Shown one piece after another: positions 6,630 to 13,913 of a DNA stretch of 15,984 nucleotides. Source of the DNA: Saprospiraceae bacterium (GTDB lineage Bacteria; Bacteroidota; Bacteroidia; Chitinophagales; Saprospiraceae). The position numbers and the translations under genes are program-made. The stretch lies in contig JABWAJ010000060.1 in the NCBI GenBank assembly GCA_013361075.1, positions 1 through 15,984 of the forward strand, given 5' to 3'. Below the pieces are notes generated by a model. That model did no database searches. It saw nothing but the letters and a program-made list of their open reading frames with translations, and was not told the origin of the DNA. Numbering within the stretch: position 1 is the first letter of the stretch; the number at the start of each line of letters is the position of its first letter.

Positions 6630-6637
6630 CAAAAGAA
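6630..6637 (-). promoter_or_regulatory. Possible -7 element for the pterin dehydratase gene
   Basis: Read on the minus strand, the bases are TTCTTTTG, one mismatch from TAnnTTTG. It would give a leader of roughly 40 nt to the ATG at 6585. No -33 box was recognised. Confidence 0.25.
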
Positions 6638-6664
6638 ATCTTGTTCTATCGCCTGCTGTATAAA

Positions 6665-6692
6665 GTCTAATTTCTAAAATCTAACATCTAAT
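6665..6692 (+). repeat. Degenerate tandem heptamer repeat (NTCTAAN, four units) upstream of the flippase gene
   Basis: Four consecutive 7-mers are GTCTAAT (6665-6671), TTCTAAA (6672-6678), ATCTAAC (6679-6685) and ATCTAAT (6686-6692). All keep TCTAA in the same phase. The block ends 30 nt before the flippase ATG and shares the 14-nt string AATCTAACATCTAA with the region upstream of the gene ending at 10506. Confidence 0.65.
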
Positions 6693-6695
6693 TAG

Positions 6696-6703
6696 TAATC
6701 TTG
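6696..6703 (+). promoter_or_regulatory. Possible -7 element of the flippase-EamA transcription unit
   Basis: TAATCTTG matches TAnnTTTG except for one base and lies 19 nt before the ATG at 6723. It follows directly after the heptamer repeat, which would occupy the -12 to -40 region. No TTTG -33 box is seen. Confidence 0.3.
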
Positions 6704-6722
6704 CATTTCAAAACTGCACGGA

Positions 6723-8198
6723 ATGTCCCTGCTCAAAAAATTAGCCGGAGAAACCGCGATATACGGTGGCGCTACGATTCTTTCTCACCTGCTGAATTTC
6801 ATCATCATTACGCCTTATCTGACCCGGGTTCTGGAAGGTAAACGCGAGGAATATGGGGTTCATGGCCTGATGTATGCGTTTGCCGGACTGCTCATGGTAT
6901 TTTTGACTTATGGTATGGAAACGGCTTTTTTTCGGTTTGGAAGGCAGCAGGAAGACCGGGAGCGAGCTTTCTCCACCGCTTCCATTTCCCTGTTGGCCAG
7001 TACTATATTTTTCACAGCGCTAATGGTTGTTTTTTCGCCAGACATAGCAGCACAATTGACCGACCGATCCGATACTGTTTTCGTGACCTATTTTGCTCTG
7101 ATAATGGGATTTGATGTGCTTTGTGCCATCCCTTTTGCCCGGCTGCGCTTAGAAAACCGCCCCATGCGTTTTGCCATGCTGAAAGTGGTCAATGTGGCTA
7201 TAAATGGAGTATTCATCCTGTTTTTTCTGGAAATCTTACCCTGGATCGGAAAAGACAATGGTTTGGTTCCCGGCGCCTACTTTCCTGACCATGAGCTACA
7301 CTACGTTTTTGTGGCCAACCTGATTGCAAGTTTGGTGACGATCATCATGTTGCTGCCCTACTGGAAAAAAATGAACTGGCAATTCGACCGTGCCCTATGG
7401 TTCAAAATGATGAAATATGCTTTGCCGCTGGTTATTGTGGGCGCCTCAGGAATGATTAATCAGCTTGCCGACCGGTTTTTGATTAAGTCGCTGTTGCCCG
7501 GAACGCTGGAAGAAAACCTGGACCAGTTAGGGGTATACAATGCCTGCATTAAAATTGCGGTGCTCATGAATTTGTTTACTCAGGCCTTTAAATATGCGGC
7601 TGAACCCTTCTTTTTCAACCAGGCCAACCGGAACGATGCCCGGCATCTTTACGCCCAGGTTGGTCAGGCATTCACCATGGTGGGGGCCACCGCTTTTTTG
7701 GGGATATTGCTTTATCTCGATTATTTCCAGTTGCTCATTGGCAGCGATTTCAGAGAAGGGCTTGGCATTGTGCCGATTACGTTAATGGCCTACCTCTTTC
7801 TGGGGATCTACTACAATTTTTCGACCTGGTACAAACTCACGGACCAAACCCATATCGGAGCCTATATTTCTGTTGGAGGTGCCCTGGTGACGCTTATCCT
7901 GAATTTTCTGCTCCTTCCGCGAATTGGCTATGCCGGTGCAGCGTGGGCTTCCTTAGCTTGTTTTGGGTTCATGATGGTGGCGGGTTACCTCATCGGGCAA
8001 CGGCATTATCCCATTCCTTATCCCATTGGTCGGATGGCATTGTATATTTTGCTGGCAGTCGGAATTTACCTGTTTGGTGAAGCGACTAAAGCAGAAAACC
8101 AGATTTTGCGCACCGCCATCAATACCGGCTGGATGGTTTTTTATCTCCTGTTGTTATATGCCATGGAGCGCAGGGGGCTGTTTTTAAGGCGGTCCTGA
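6723..8198 (+). CDS. Polysaccharide biosynthesis / oligosaccharide flippase family protein (MATE-MVF type)
   Basis: The 491 residues have about 14 hydrophobic segments, spread in the pattern of Wzx-type flippases. The N-terminus (LLKKLAGETAIYGGATILSH) is characteristic of Bacteroidota members of this group. It is followed by YLTRVL, a conserved LMYAFAGLLMVFLTYGMETAFFRFG segment and a repeat of the fold in the second half (KYALPLVIVGASGMINQLADRFL, then KIAVLMNLFTQAFKYAAEPFFF). These transporters move lipid-linked oligosaccharides or other lipid-linked precursors across the inner membrane using the membrane potential. No glycosyltransferases or other sugar genes lie nearby, so the substrate is unknown and a peptidoglycan-precursor (MurJ-like) role cannot be excluded by sequence alone. 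The gene is followed after 30 nt by an EamA transporter gene, so they probably form an operon. Confidence 0.9.
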   Translation: MSLLKKLAGETAIYGGATILSHLLNFIIITPYLTRVLEGKREEYGVHGLMYAFAGLLMVFLTYGMETAFFRFGRQQEDRERAFSTASISLLASTIFFTALMVVFSPDIAAQLTDRSDTVFVTYFALIMGFDVLCAIPFARLRLENRPMRFAMLKVVNVAINGVFILFFLEILPWIGKDNGLVPGAYFPDHELHYVFVANLIASLVTIIMLLPYWKKMNWQFDRALWFKMMKYALPLVIVGASGMINQLADRFLIKSLLPGTLEENLDQLGVYNACIKIAVLMNLFTQAFKYAAEPFFFNQANRNDARHLYAQVGQAFTMVGATAFLGILLYLDYFQLLIGSDFREGLGIVPITLMAYLFLGIYYNFSTWYKLTDQTHIGAYISVGGALVTLILNFLLLPRIGYAGAAWASLACFGFMMVAGYLIGQRHYPIPYPIGRMALYILLAVGIYLFGEATKAENQILRTAINTGWMVFYLLLLYAMERRGLFLRRS

Positions 8199-8228
8199 AA
8201 ATATCCTCCCAAACGAATAAAATCACCC

Positions 8229-9188
8229 ATGTCTACCAACCTGCAAAGCGCAATGGCTCCCTCCCCAAAACTCCGGCTCATTGCCTCCCTGCTGGTCTTG
8301 CTTAGCGCAATTTGCTTTTCCGGAAAAGCAGTATTGGTGAAGCTGGCGTACCAGCACCATATAGACAGCGTATCTCTGCTTACCCTGCGCATGATCTTTT
8401 CCCTGCCCTTTTTTTTGCTCAATGCCTGGATTGGCAAAGAACGGCATAAAAAAACCGGAAATTACGAGCGGCTGAAATACAGCGACTGGCTGCGCATCAT
8501 AGCACTTGGGCTTTCAGGGTATTACTTCGCCAGCCTGTTAGATTTTATGGGATTGCAATACATCACAGCAGGTTTGGAGCGCCTCATCCTCTTTTTATAC
8601 CCTACGATGGTACTCCTGCTGTCCTCATTTTTTTTGCGAAAAGCCATAACCCGGGCACAATTGGTGGCCCTGTTGCTCACTTATGGCGGGGTGGCCATGG
8701 CACTGCTCGATCGCACCCAGCTTGGGGGAAGCAATGTGCCACTTGGTGCTGCTTTGATTTTCGGAAGCGGACTTGCTTATGCCATTTACATGGTGGGAAG
8801 TACCAAATGGGTCGTTCGCCTCGGAGCCATGCGCTACACTTCCTCCGCAATGATCGCAGCAAGCATGGCCATTATTTTGCATCACGGCATCGTCTATCAA
8901 TGGCATCTTTGGCATTATCCGGCTGAAGTTTACTGGCTGGTACTGGCGATGGCTATTTTCGCAACGGTACTGCCAACACTCATGGTTAGTGAAGGCATCC
9001 GGATCATAGGGGCCGGCAATACGGCCATCATTAGCAGCATTGGCCCTGTTGCCACAATTGTTATGGGTTACTTCTTTCTTGGGGAAACCTTTGGAGGCTG
9101 GCAAATACCGGGCACCCTGCTGGTAATGGCAGGCGTATTGTGGATTAGCGGACCGAAAAAATCAGTAAAACAACCAGGAACTCAATGA
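8229..9188 (+). CDS. EamA/DMT-superfamily transporter
   Basis: The 319-residue protein has ten predicted membrane helices arranged as two EamA repeats, with a polar N-terminal tail of about 16 residues. The first repeat starts at LIASLLVLLSAICFSGKAVLVKLAY and includes LTLRMIFSLPFFLL and GLQYITAGLERLILFLYP. The second starts at GAALIFGSGLAYAIYMVGS and ends with ISSIGPVATIVMGYFFLGE and GTLLVMAGVLWISG. The phrase near the end (GPVATIVMGYFFLGE) is the typical EamA signature. Family members export or import small metabolites such as amino acids, nucleosides or nucleotide sugars; the substrate here is unknown. The ATG at 8229 is 30 nt behind the flippase stop, and the stop codon is only 7 nt from the stop of the convergent gene. 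Confidence 0.93.
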   Translation: MSTNLQSAMAPSPKLRLIASLLVLLSAICFSGKAVLVKLAYQHHIDSVSLLTLRMIFSLPFFLLNAWIGKERHKKTGNYERLKYSDWLRIIALGLSGYYFASLLDFMGLQYITAGLERLILFLYPTMVLLLSSFFLRKAITRAQLVALLLTYGGVAMALLDRTQLGGSNVPLGAALIFGSGLAYAIYMVGSTKWVVRLGAMRYTSSAMIAASMAIILHHGIVYQWHLWHYPAEVYWLVLAMAIFATVLPTLMVSEGIRIIGAGNTAIISSIGPVATIVMGYFFLGETFGGWQIPGTLLVMAGVLWISGPKKSVKQPGTQ

Positions 9189-9195
9189 CCGGACA

Positions 9196-10506
9196 TTATT
9201 TTGTCTTGATTTCCATGATCATATTGAGGTAAGAACGCCCGAACGAAACGGCAGAATCAAACTCAAGCAGACTGGTGTCGGGCGAAGTAATCCGGTGTGT
9301 TTCTGCAATTTTTTCCACGGCCTTTTTGATGACCTTTTTATTGAAAGTTTTTCCGTCGTTTTCCCGGTACGTTTCCTGAAACCCAAGTGCTTTGAAGTAG
9401 TTCGGTTCCTGAATCCGGAAGTATAAATGAAACAAAGCGCGGTCATATTTGGGGATGGCAAAATTGAATAAACACTTGCCGGCAATGTAGCCAGGGATGG
9501 CGAGAGCTACTTTGTCGTAGCCGTTTTCCTCGTACCAGTTCATTTTGGGCAATTCACTGGCGAGCACCTGTACGACCTGTTCGTGACCAACTGAAGTGGT
9601 GATCCCAAAAGTGGCCGGAACCCGGTACATTTCTTTAAAAAATGCTTCTTTAGGACGGGAAGCTAATTTCTGCAACTCCTTACAAAACAATAGGTTTTTT
9701 TGTGCAACTGTACGCTCATCTTTGGCAAAATACAACCGGTGAACACGTTCCAGCGTTTCCATCATGAATCCTTCCGGCTTGACGAGGTAGTCTAATTTGT
9801 AGACCAGGTTGAGCAACAGGTAGGAAATGCCCCCGGGGTACTGGTTTTTATCGAGCTTGCCCCGTTCAATTTCTTCCAGGGTTTCCCTGATTTCTTTTTC
9901 TAACCAGGTATATTTTGCTTCTTTTTCCGATTCTGGTATTGGTTTTAAATGGCTCACTTCCACAGGTTCAAGATTGCCAAACTCATCAATCAGCAAATCG
10001 TCCTGCTTGTCGGCATTGGTGGCCAGTTCTTTCAGGGCATAATACAGCTTGTAGGGAGAGCCATCAAGGGTATACGTATCGAATACGATGGTGAGGTTAT
10101 TGTCGGGGTCGAGGGCGAACCTGCTGTATTGCAAACTAAAGTTTTGCTCCATCAGCCGCCTTAGAATGGCTGTGCTCAGGGTTTGTGTTTTTACAATTTT
10201 GGCTTCAATTTTCACCTTATTCACATCGGCGTAGCCATTTATTTTTTTTGATCCCTGATACAGCTCAAAGCAAAGTTGCTCATTGTCCAATTGCCAATGC
10301 ACATTGCCTTCTTCAGGATCTTTGAGGTATTCCAGAAAAGCCACATAAGCACCCAGATAGTCCTGAGATTCAAATTGGGTGAGCGACTGGTCCCAGGCTT
10401 CGTGCTGTGCCTCCGTTTTGTAAGCATCGCTATACCGCCCGAATTTGATGTCCGGCTGGGGGACTTCTGAATCTTCACTTCCAAAAAGGCGGTTCCAGAA
10501 ACTCAT
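9196..10506 (-). CDS. Unknown cytoplasmic protein with a YbjN/type III chaperone-like N-terminal region
   Basis: The protein has 436 residues with no signal peptide and no membrane segment. It begins MSFWNRLFGSED, a short amphipathic start seen in many Bacteroidota cytoplasmic proteins. Residues of roughly 65-175 show an alternating alpha/beta pattern (VHWQLDNEQLCFELYQGSKK, later LQYSRFALDPDNNLTIVFDTYTLDG, then LYYALKELATNADKQDDLLIDEF). This resembles the YbjN/type III secretion chaperone-like fold, where ILRRLMEQN precedes the strands. The second half is helical and charged, with no motif I can name. The YbjN resemblance is an inference from pattern, not an alignment. The gene stands alone on the minus strand, converging on the EamA gene and diverging from the GSCFA gene. 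The stop TAA is at 9196-9198. Two ATCTAAC heptamers lie upstream of the start. Confidence 0.8.
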   Translation of the reverse strand: MSFWNRLFGSEDSEVPQPDIKFGRYSDAYKTEAQHEAWDQSLTQFESQDYLGAYVAFLEYLKDPEEGNVHWQLDNEQLCFELYQGSKKINGYADVNKVKIEAKIVKTQTLSTAILRRLMEQNFSLQYSRFALDPDNNLTIVFDTYTLDGSPYKLYYALKELATNADKQDDLLIDEFGNLEPVEVSHLKPIPESEKEAKYTWLEKEIRETLEEIERGKLDKNQYPGGISYLLLNLVYKLDYLVKPEGFMMETLERVHRLYFAKDERTVAQKNLLFCKELQKLASRPKEAFFKEMYRVPATFGITTSVGHEQVVQVLASELPKMNWYEENGYDKVALAIPGYIAGKCLFNFAIPKYDRALFHLYFRIQEPNYFKALGFQETYRENDGKTFNKKVIKKAVEKIAETHRITSPDTSLLEFDSAVSFGRSYLNMIMEIKTK

Positions 10507-10516
10507 TGTGAAAGGC

Positions 10517-10530
10517 GTTAGATGTTAGAT
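10517..10530 (-). repeat. Two tandem ATCTAAC heptamers upstream of the YbjN-like gene
   Basis: On the + strand GTTAGAT occurs twice in a row (10517-10523, 10524-10530). In the direction of the minus-strand gene this reads ATCTAAC ATCTAAC, ending 10 nt before its ATG. The same string, in the same direction relative to the gene, lies upstream of the flippase gene at 6678-6691. Confidence 0.6.
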
Positions 10531-10643
10531 TGAACATATTGGACGTTAAATTTTTGTTTTGAGAGGCAGGCATTGGGTTGCAAATTTTAAGACTCCCCAC
10601 CTTTTGCTCTCTGCCTATAGGTACGTCCTCTCCGCAAAATTAG

Positions 10644-10651
10644 TACTTTTG
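10644..10651 (+). promoter_or_regulatory. -7 promoter element for the GSCFA gene
   Basis: TACTTTTG is an exact match to the Bacteroidota -7 consensus TAnnTTTG. It lies 22 nt before the ATG at 10674, which implies a leader of roughly 15 nt. There is no TTTG 17-23 nt upstream, so the -33 half is missing or divergent. Confidence 0.5.
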
Positions 10652-10673
10652 ACCAATCGCAATGCTGTAATCT

Positions 10674-11663
10674 ATGAGCGAATTTCGCACCTGTCTTCCG
10701 CAAGCACCTCCCGGAAATTTTTTTATCGGGCACTCAGACAAAACCCTATGCATGGGTTCCTGTTTCGCAACCCATATCGGGGCCTGGATGCAGGGATTAA
10801 AACTTCCTTCTCTGATCAATCCTTTTGGTATTCTCTACAATCCCGTTTCGATCGGCAACAACATGCAGCGCATGCTGGATCCGTATCCTTACGAACTGCA
10901 GGACCTGGAGCAGCAAAGCGGCTTGTGGCACTCTTTCGATCACCATGGGGTGTTTTCTCACCCCGATCCTGCTATGGCCGTGCAGGGCATGAACGGGGCA
11001 TTGCAGGAAGCCGCTGGTTTTGCCCGACACACCAACCGCCTGATCCTGACGCCTGGCTCGGCGTACATTTACACCTTTAAAAAAACGGGGCAGGTTGTGG
11101 CGAATTGCCATAAATTTCCGGCTTCCGCATTTGAAAAACGGCGCCTTGGGGTAGGGGAGGTGGTTGCTGCCTTAGCTACGCCCATCGAACAGTGGAAATC
11201 GGTTTGCCCGGATTTAGAAATTATTCTTTCTGTTAGCCCCGTGCGCCACATCCGCGATGGCCTGGTGGAAAATCAAGGCAGCAAAGCCACCCTCGTACTG
11301 GCACTGGAAGAAATATGCCGCCAGTTCCCTTTTGCGCATTATTTCCCGGCCTACGAGTTGTTGCTCGACGATTTGCGCGATTACCGTTTTTACGAATCCG
11401 ATATGGTTCACCCCAACGAGCAGGCGATTCGATACATCCGGGAGTATTTTTCGAACTCGTTTTTTTCAGAAGCGACCCTTGCGCTCAACCAAAGGATTGT
11501 GAAAATCATCAACGCCGCCAACCACCGCCCTTTGCATCCGGAAACGCCTGAACATCATCGGTTTCGTCAACAGCAATTAAGTGCAATTGCGGAATTGGAA
11601 AAAGAGTTTTCTTTTTTGGATTTTTCCGATGAACGGGCATTTTTTGAATCGTTCAAAGGATGA
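10674..11663 (+). CDS. GSCFA domain-containing protein (SGNH hydrolase-like)
   Basis: The 329-residue protein carries the motif that names the family, GSCFA, at residues 28-32 (in LCMGSCFATHIGAWMQ), followed by NPFGILYNPVSI. It resembles block I of SGNH/GDSL hydrolases, with Ser29 as likely nucleophile. A matching block V is seen as D243-M-V-H246 in ESDMVHPNEQAIRYI, supplying Asp and His. Between them are FKKTGQVVANCHKFP, ILSVSPVRHIRDG and YFPAYELLLDDLRDYRFY, all usual for the family. No signal peptide is visible, so it is probably cytoplasmic. The substrate is unknown; SGNH enzymes are usually esterases or acyl transferases. The start at 10674 is supported by the promoter box and by the distance to GSCFA. 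It is transcribed alone and converges on the WG-repeat gene, with 39 nt between stop codons and no clear terminator. Confidence 0.92.
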   Translation: MSEFRTCLPQAPPGNFFIGHSDKTLCMGSCFATHIGAWMQGLKLPSLINPFGILYNPVSIGNNMQRMLDPYPYELQDLEQQSGLWHSFDHHGVFSHPDPAMAVQGMNGALQEAAGFARHTNRLILTPGSAYIYTFKKTGQVVANCHKFPASAFEKRRLGVGEVVAALATPIEQWKSVCPDLEIILSVSPVRHIRDGLVENQGSKATLVLALEEICRQFPFAHYFPAYELLLDDLRDYRFYESDMVHPNEQAIRYIREYFSNSFFSEATLALNQRIVKIINAANHRPLHPETPEHHRFRQQQLSAIAELEKEFSFLDFSDERAFFESFKG

Positions 11664-11702
11664 AGGCAGTAAAGGCATTTCACCGCTGCTGAAAATCGGG
11701 AA

Positions 11703-13862
11703 TCAATTCCAAAAAATCATTTCTCCTTTCCGGTTGATCTGGAATTGCATTCCAAATTGCATCACCGTGGCCCTGTCTTCCTCGTTAAAAGGCGTAATGG
11801 CATCGTACCGGCAGGGAATGATTTCATGTCCCCGATGATCTGTCCATCCCCATTTGCCTTTTGTTTTTACCATAACCCAGGCTGCGTGGGGGTGCGCAAT
11901 TTCGTCGTAAATTGGCGGGATATGTGTTTTTTCATCAACATAAAACAAGCCTTTTTTCCCTTCTATTAGCAACAGGTATTGGCCTTTGCCACATCGCACG
12001 TATGAATGGGCCACAGGAGGAACGATGAATTTCCCTGTTGCATCAATTGCCCCGTAATAAGTTGATACTTCTAAAAAGCGACTCATCCAGGCGAAACCTT
12101 CTTTAAAATCCTGCCCAAAGCATTTTTGCGGAACTTCAAATACTTGTATGCCATTGGTATCAATACAGGCAACACGCTGAAGATCTTCAGAAACAGAGAC
12201 ATAAGCAAGGCCTTCATGAAAATAGTCAATATGACTGTAGGTGGGGGCTAAAACTTCTTTTCCTGCCGGGTCTATTAACCCTTGTTTTCCATTTTTTGTT
12301 ACGACAATGCGGTTGCAAATAGCGATACTTTCGATATAATCATAGTACGGTTTAACGACTTCCTCCCCATTGGTATTGATCAAACCAGACAAGTTATTAA
12401 TCCGGAATTGCATCAAATTTCCTTTGAAATTAGCGGTCAGGCCATCCTGGAATGGGAAGATTCGGGTATAAGATTTTTGAAGTTTACGAAGAACTTTTCC
12501 TTTATTGTCAAGGATCACCCATTGGTTATCCTTTTTGGCAAAAGCCCTGCCTTCAATAAAACCAGTAATTTGATCATAAACTGGCTCTACGATCTCAACA
12601 AAGTTTTTATCAATAAAACCCATTTTTTCGCCTTTCCACACACGTGCCATGCCATTCTTAAAAAAACTGATTTCCTGGTATTCTGTCTGAATCAACTCGG
12701 TGCCGGCTTTGTCAATAACGATGTATTTACCCCCTCGCCTGACAACTGCCAGTCCTTCGCTGAAAAACGATGCGTACGAATAAATTGCGGGGATGACTTC
12801 CGATCCGGTTGTATCAATATAGCCCATTTTCCCGTCTTTTCGCATCACTGCACGACCCTCTGAAAAATCATCCAGTTTTTCATAAACTGGTGCTACAATA
12901 ACTTCTCCCCGGGCATTGACTAATCCCCATTTTTGCCCCTGATTGATTCTGCCAAATCCATTGGAAAAGGCTTGTGTAACGTCATAAATCATGGGTACGA
13001 CTACCTTCCCCTCTGCATTCATGTAGCCCCATTTTCCTTTTTTAGATACTTGAGCCATGCCATCATTAAATTCATAGACATCACCATAAATGGACATGGG
13101 TATTACAAAGGGCTTTCCGGACTCATCCACAAACATCCCATTTTTATTTGTTTGAAGTAATCCGGGCACTTTTGCAGCCTCTTTACCATTTTTTTGGGTT
13201 GCGGAGAATTGACGTAACAGGCCATTCGAGTCAAGTTCGGAAAGGGGAAGAGGATAAGGTTGGGAATTGCTGGTCCATCTTTCCGGCGTTTTATCTGAAC
13301 CGGCAATAAAGCTGTGCAAATCGGAATTTTTTAAATAGTATCCGCCTCCCTCAACAGGAATAATGGCATCGTAACCTGCTGGTGTTAGTGTTTTTCCGGT
13401 TTTATCTACCAGAAAATATTTTTCAACTTTGGGTTCGCCGATGTACCCCGAATAAATTGCTACTCCATTGCGAAACGGTTCGGGTTTAGAAAACTGATAA
13501 GGTGTAATCGGTTCTCCCCGTACCGTTGCAATAGCGTATTTGCCATTTTGTTGCAACCATATCCGGTGGTCACGAACCAGTGTGTCAATGATAGCAAGGG
13601 CTTTATTGCTTTCTTTTTTTTTGCAGTGCTGCACTGCGGCTTCAAACCGTGCTACGGCATCACGGTATTGCCCCTGACTCCTGAGGTATTCACCACTGGC
13701 AAACAAGCACGTGCACAGGCATTTATCGTCAGTGCCACATCGGTTATCGCAGCAAACTGCTGTACTGTCACAAGGGGCCTGTGCCCACAAATGGCCGTGC
13801 ATGGACATTAGCAATAAACCAGATAAAAATCTGATTATCTGTACGTGTAAAATGGTTTTCAT
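11703..13862 (-). CDS. Secreted WG-repeat protein with cysteine-rich N-terminus
   Basis: The 719-residue protein begins with a signal peptide (hydrophobic stretch about residues 8-22, likely cut after LWA, residue 27). Seven Cys then fall within residues 31-52 (C31, C37, C38, C42, C48, C50, C52). A TPR-like helix pair follows (YLRSQGQYRDAVARFEAAVQH). From about residue 100 to the end there are around 15 WG-type beta repeats, each about 35-50 residues, with a core such as KGKWGYMNAEGKVVVPMIYD, QKWGLVNARGEVIVAPVYE or GKWGWTDHRGHEIIPCRYD. Some copies have lost the WG pair (NQWVILD, KYIVID). WG repeats probably form a beta-solenoid or propeller-like surface; no catalytic function is known. It follows the outer-membrane barrel gene by 46 nt, which suggests a shared envelope role and possible co-transcription. 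Confidence 0.93.
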   Translation of the reverse strand: MKTILHVQIIRFLSGLLLMSMHGHLWAQAPCDSTAVCCDNRCGTDDKCLCTCLFASGEYLRSQGQYRDAVARFEAAVQHCKKKESNKALAIIDTLVRDHRIWLQQNGKYAIATVRGEPITPYQFSKPEPFRNGVAIYSGYIGEPKVEKYFLVDKTGKTLTPAGYDAIIPVEGGGYYLKNSDLHSFIAGSDKTPERWTSNSQPYPLPLSELDSNGLLRQFSATQKNGKEAAKVPGLLQTNKNGMFVDESGKPFVIPMSIYGDVYEFNDGMAQVSKKGKWGYMNAEGKVVVPMIYDVTQAFSNGFGRINQGQKWGLVNARGEVIVAPVYEKLDDFSEGRAVMRKDGKMGYIDTTGSEVIPAIYSYASFFSEGLAVVRRGGKYIVIDKAGTELIQTEYQEISFFKNGMARVWKGEKMGFIDKNFVEIVEPVYDQITGFIEGRAFAKKDNQWVILDNKGKVLRKLQKSYTRIFPFQDGLTANFKGNLMQFRINNLSGLINTNGEEVVKPYYDYIESIAICNRIVVTKNGKQGLIDPAGKEVLAPTYSHIDYFHEGLAYVSVSEDLQRVACIDTNGIQVFEVPQKCFGQDFKEGFAWMSRFLEVSTYYGAIDATGKFIVPPVAHSYVRCGKGQYLLLIEGKKGLFYVDEKTHIPPIYDEIAHPHAAWVMVKTKGKWGWTDHRGHEIIPCRYDAITPFNEEDRATVMQFGMQFQINRKGEMIFWN

Positions 13863-13878
13863 TAAATTCTTTTAGCTG

Positions 13879-13913
13879 TAAATATACTCGAGTTAAAAAA
13901 AAATCTTCTCAAA
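13879..13913 (-). promoter_or_regulatory. Possible promoter of the WG-repeat gene
   Basis: On the minus strand, TTTG (13910-13913, overlapping the barrel gene stop) lies 23 nt before TATATTTA (13879-13886). These resemble the -33 TTTG and -7 TAnnTTTG boxes at the upper end of the accepted spacing. The -7 box is 16 nt before the ATG. Between the boxes there is a T8-9 run and the palindrome ACTCGAGT (13886-13893). Confidence 0.35.

Larger units (their letters stand above)
10507..10673. other. Divergent intergenic region
   Basis: This 167-nt AT-rich gap separates the divergent YbjN-like and GSCFA genes and should hold both promoters. It contains the ATCTAAC pair near the left end and the GSCFA -7 box at 10644-10651. 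A short inverted pair AGGCAG (10564-10569) / CTGCCT (10611-10616) is too weak to interpret. No RNA gene is seen. Confidence 0.6.

Noticed and set aside
9180..9200. Terminator between the convergent EamA and YbjN-like genes
   Set aside because: Only 7 nt separate the stops, and no stem with a T run is visible.
10559..11080. Frame of 173 codons on the + strand overlapping the start of the GSCFA gene
   Set aside because: The GSCFA frame contains the family motif and its promoter box lies inside this frame; the overlapping translation has no family-like sequence.
11661..11705. Terminator between the GSCFA and WG-repeat genes
   Set aside because: Only short pairs (GCAG/CTGC and GGAAT/ATTCC) are visible, too weak or with too small a loop to be a hairpin terminator.
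12282..12863. Plus-strand frame of 193 codons inside the WG-repeat gene
   Set aside because: It is antisense to regular WG repeats, whose periodicity produces long open shadow frames.
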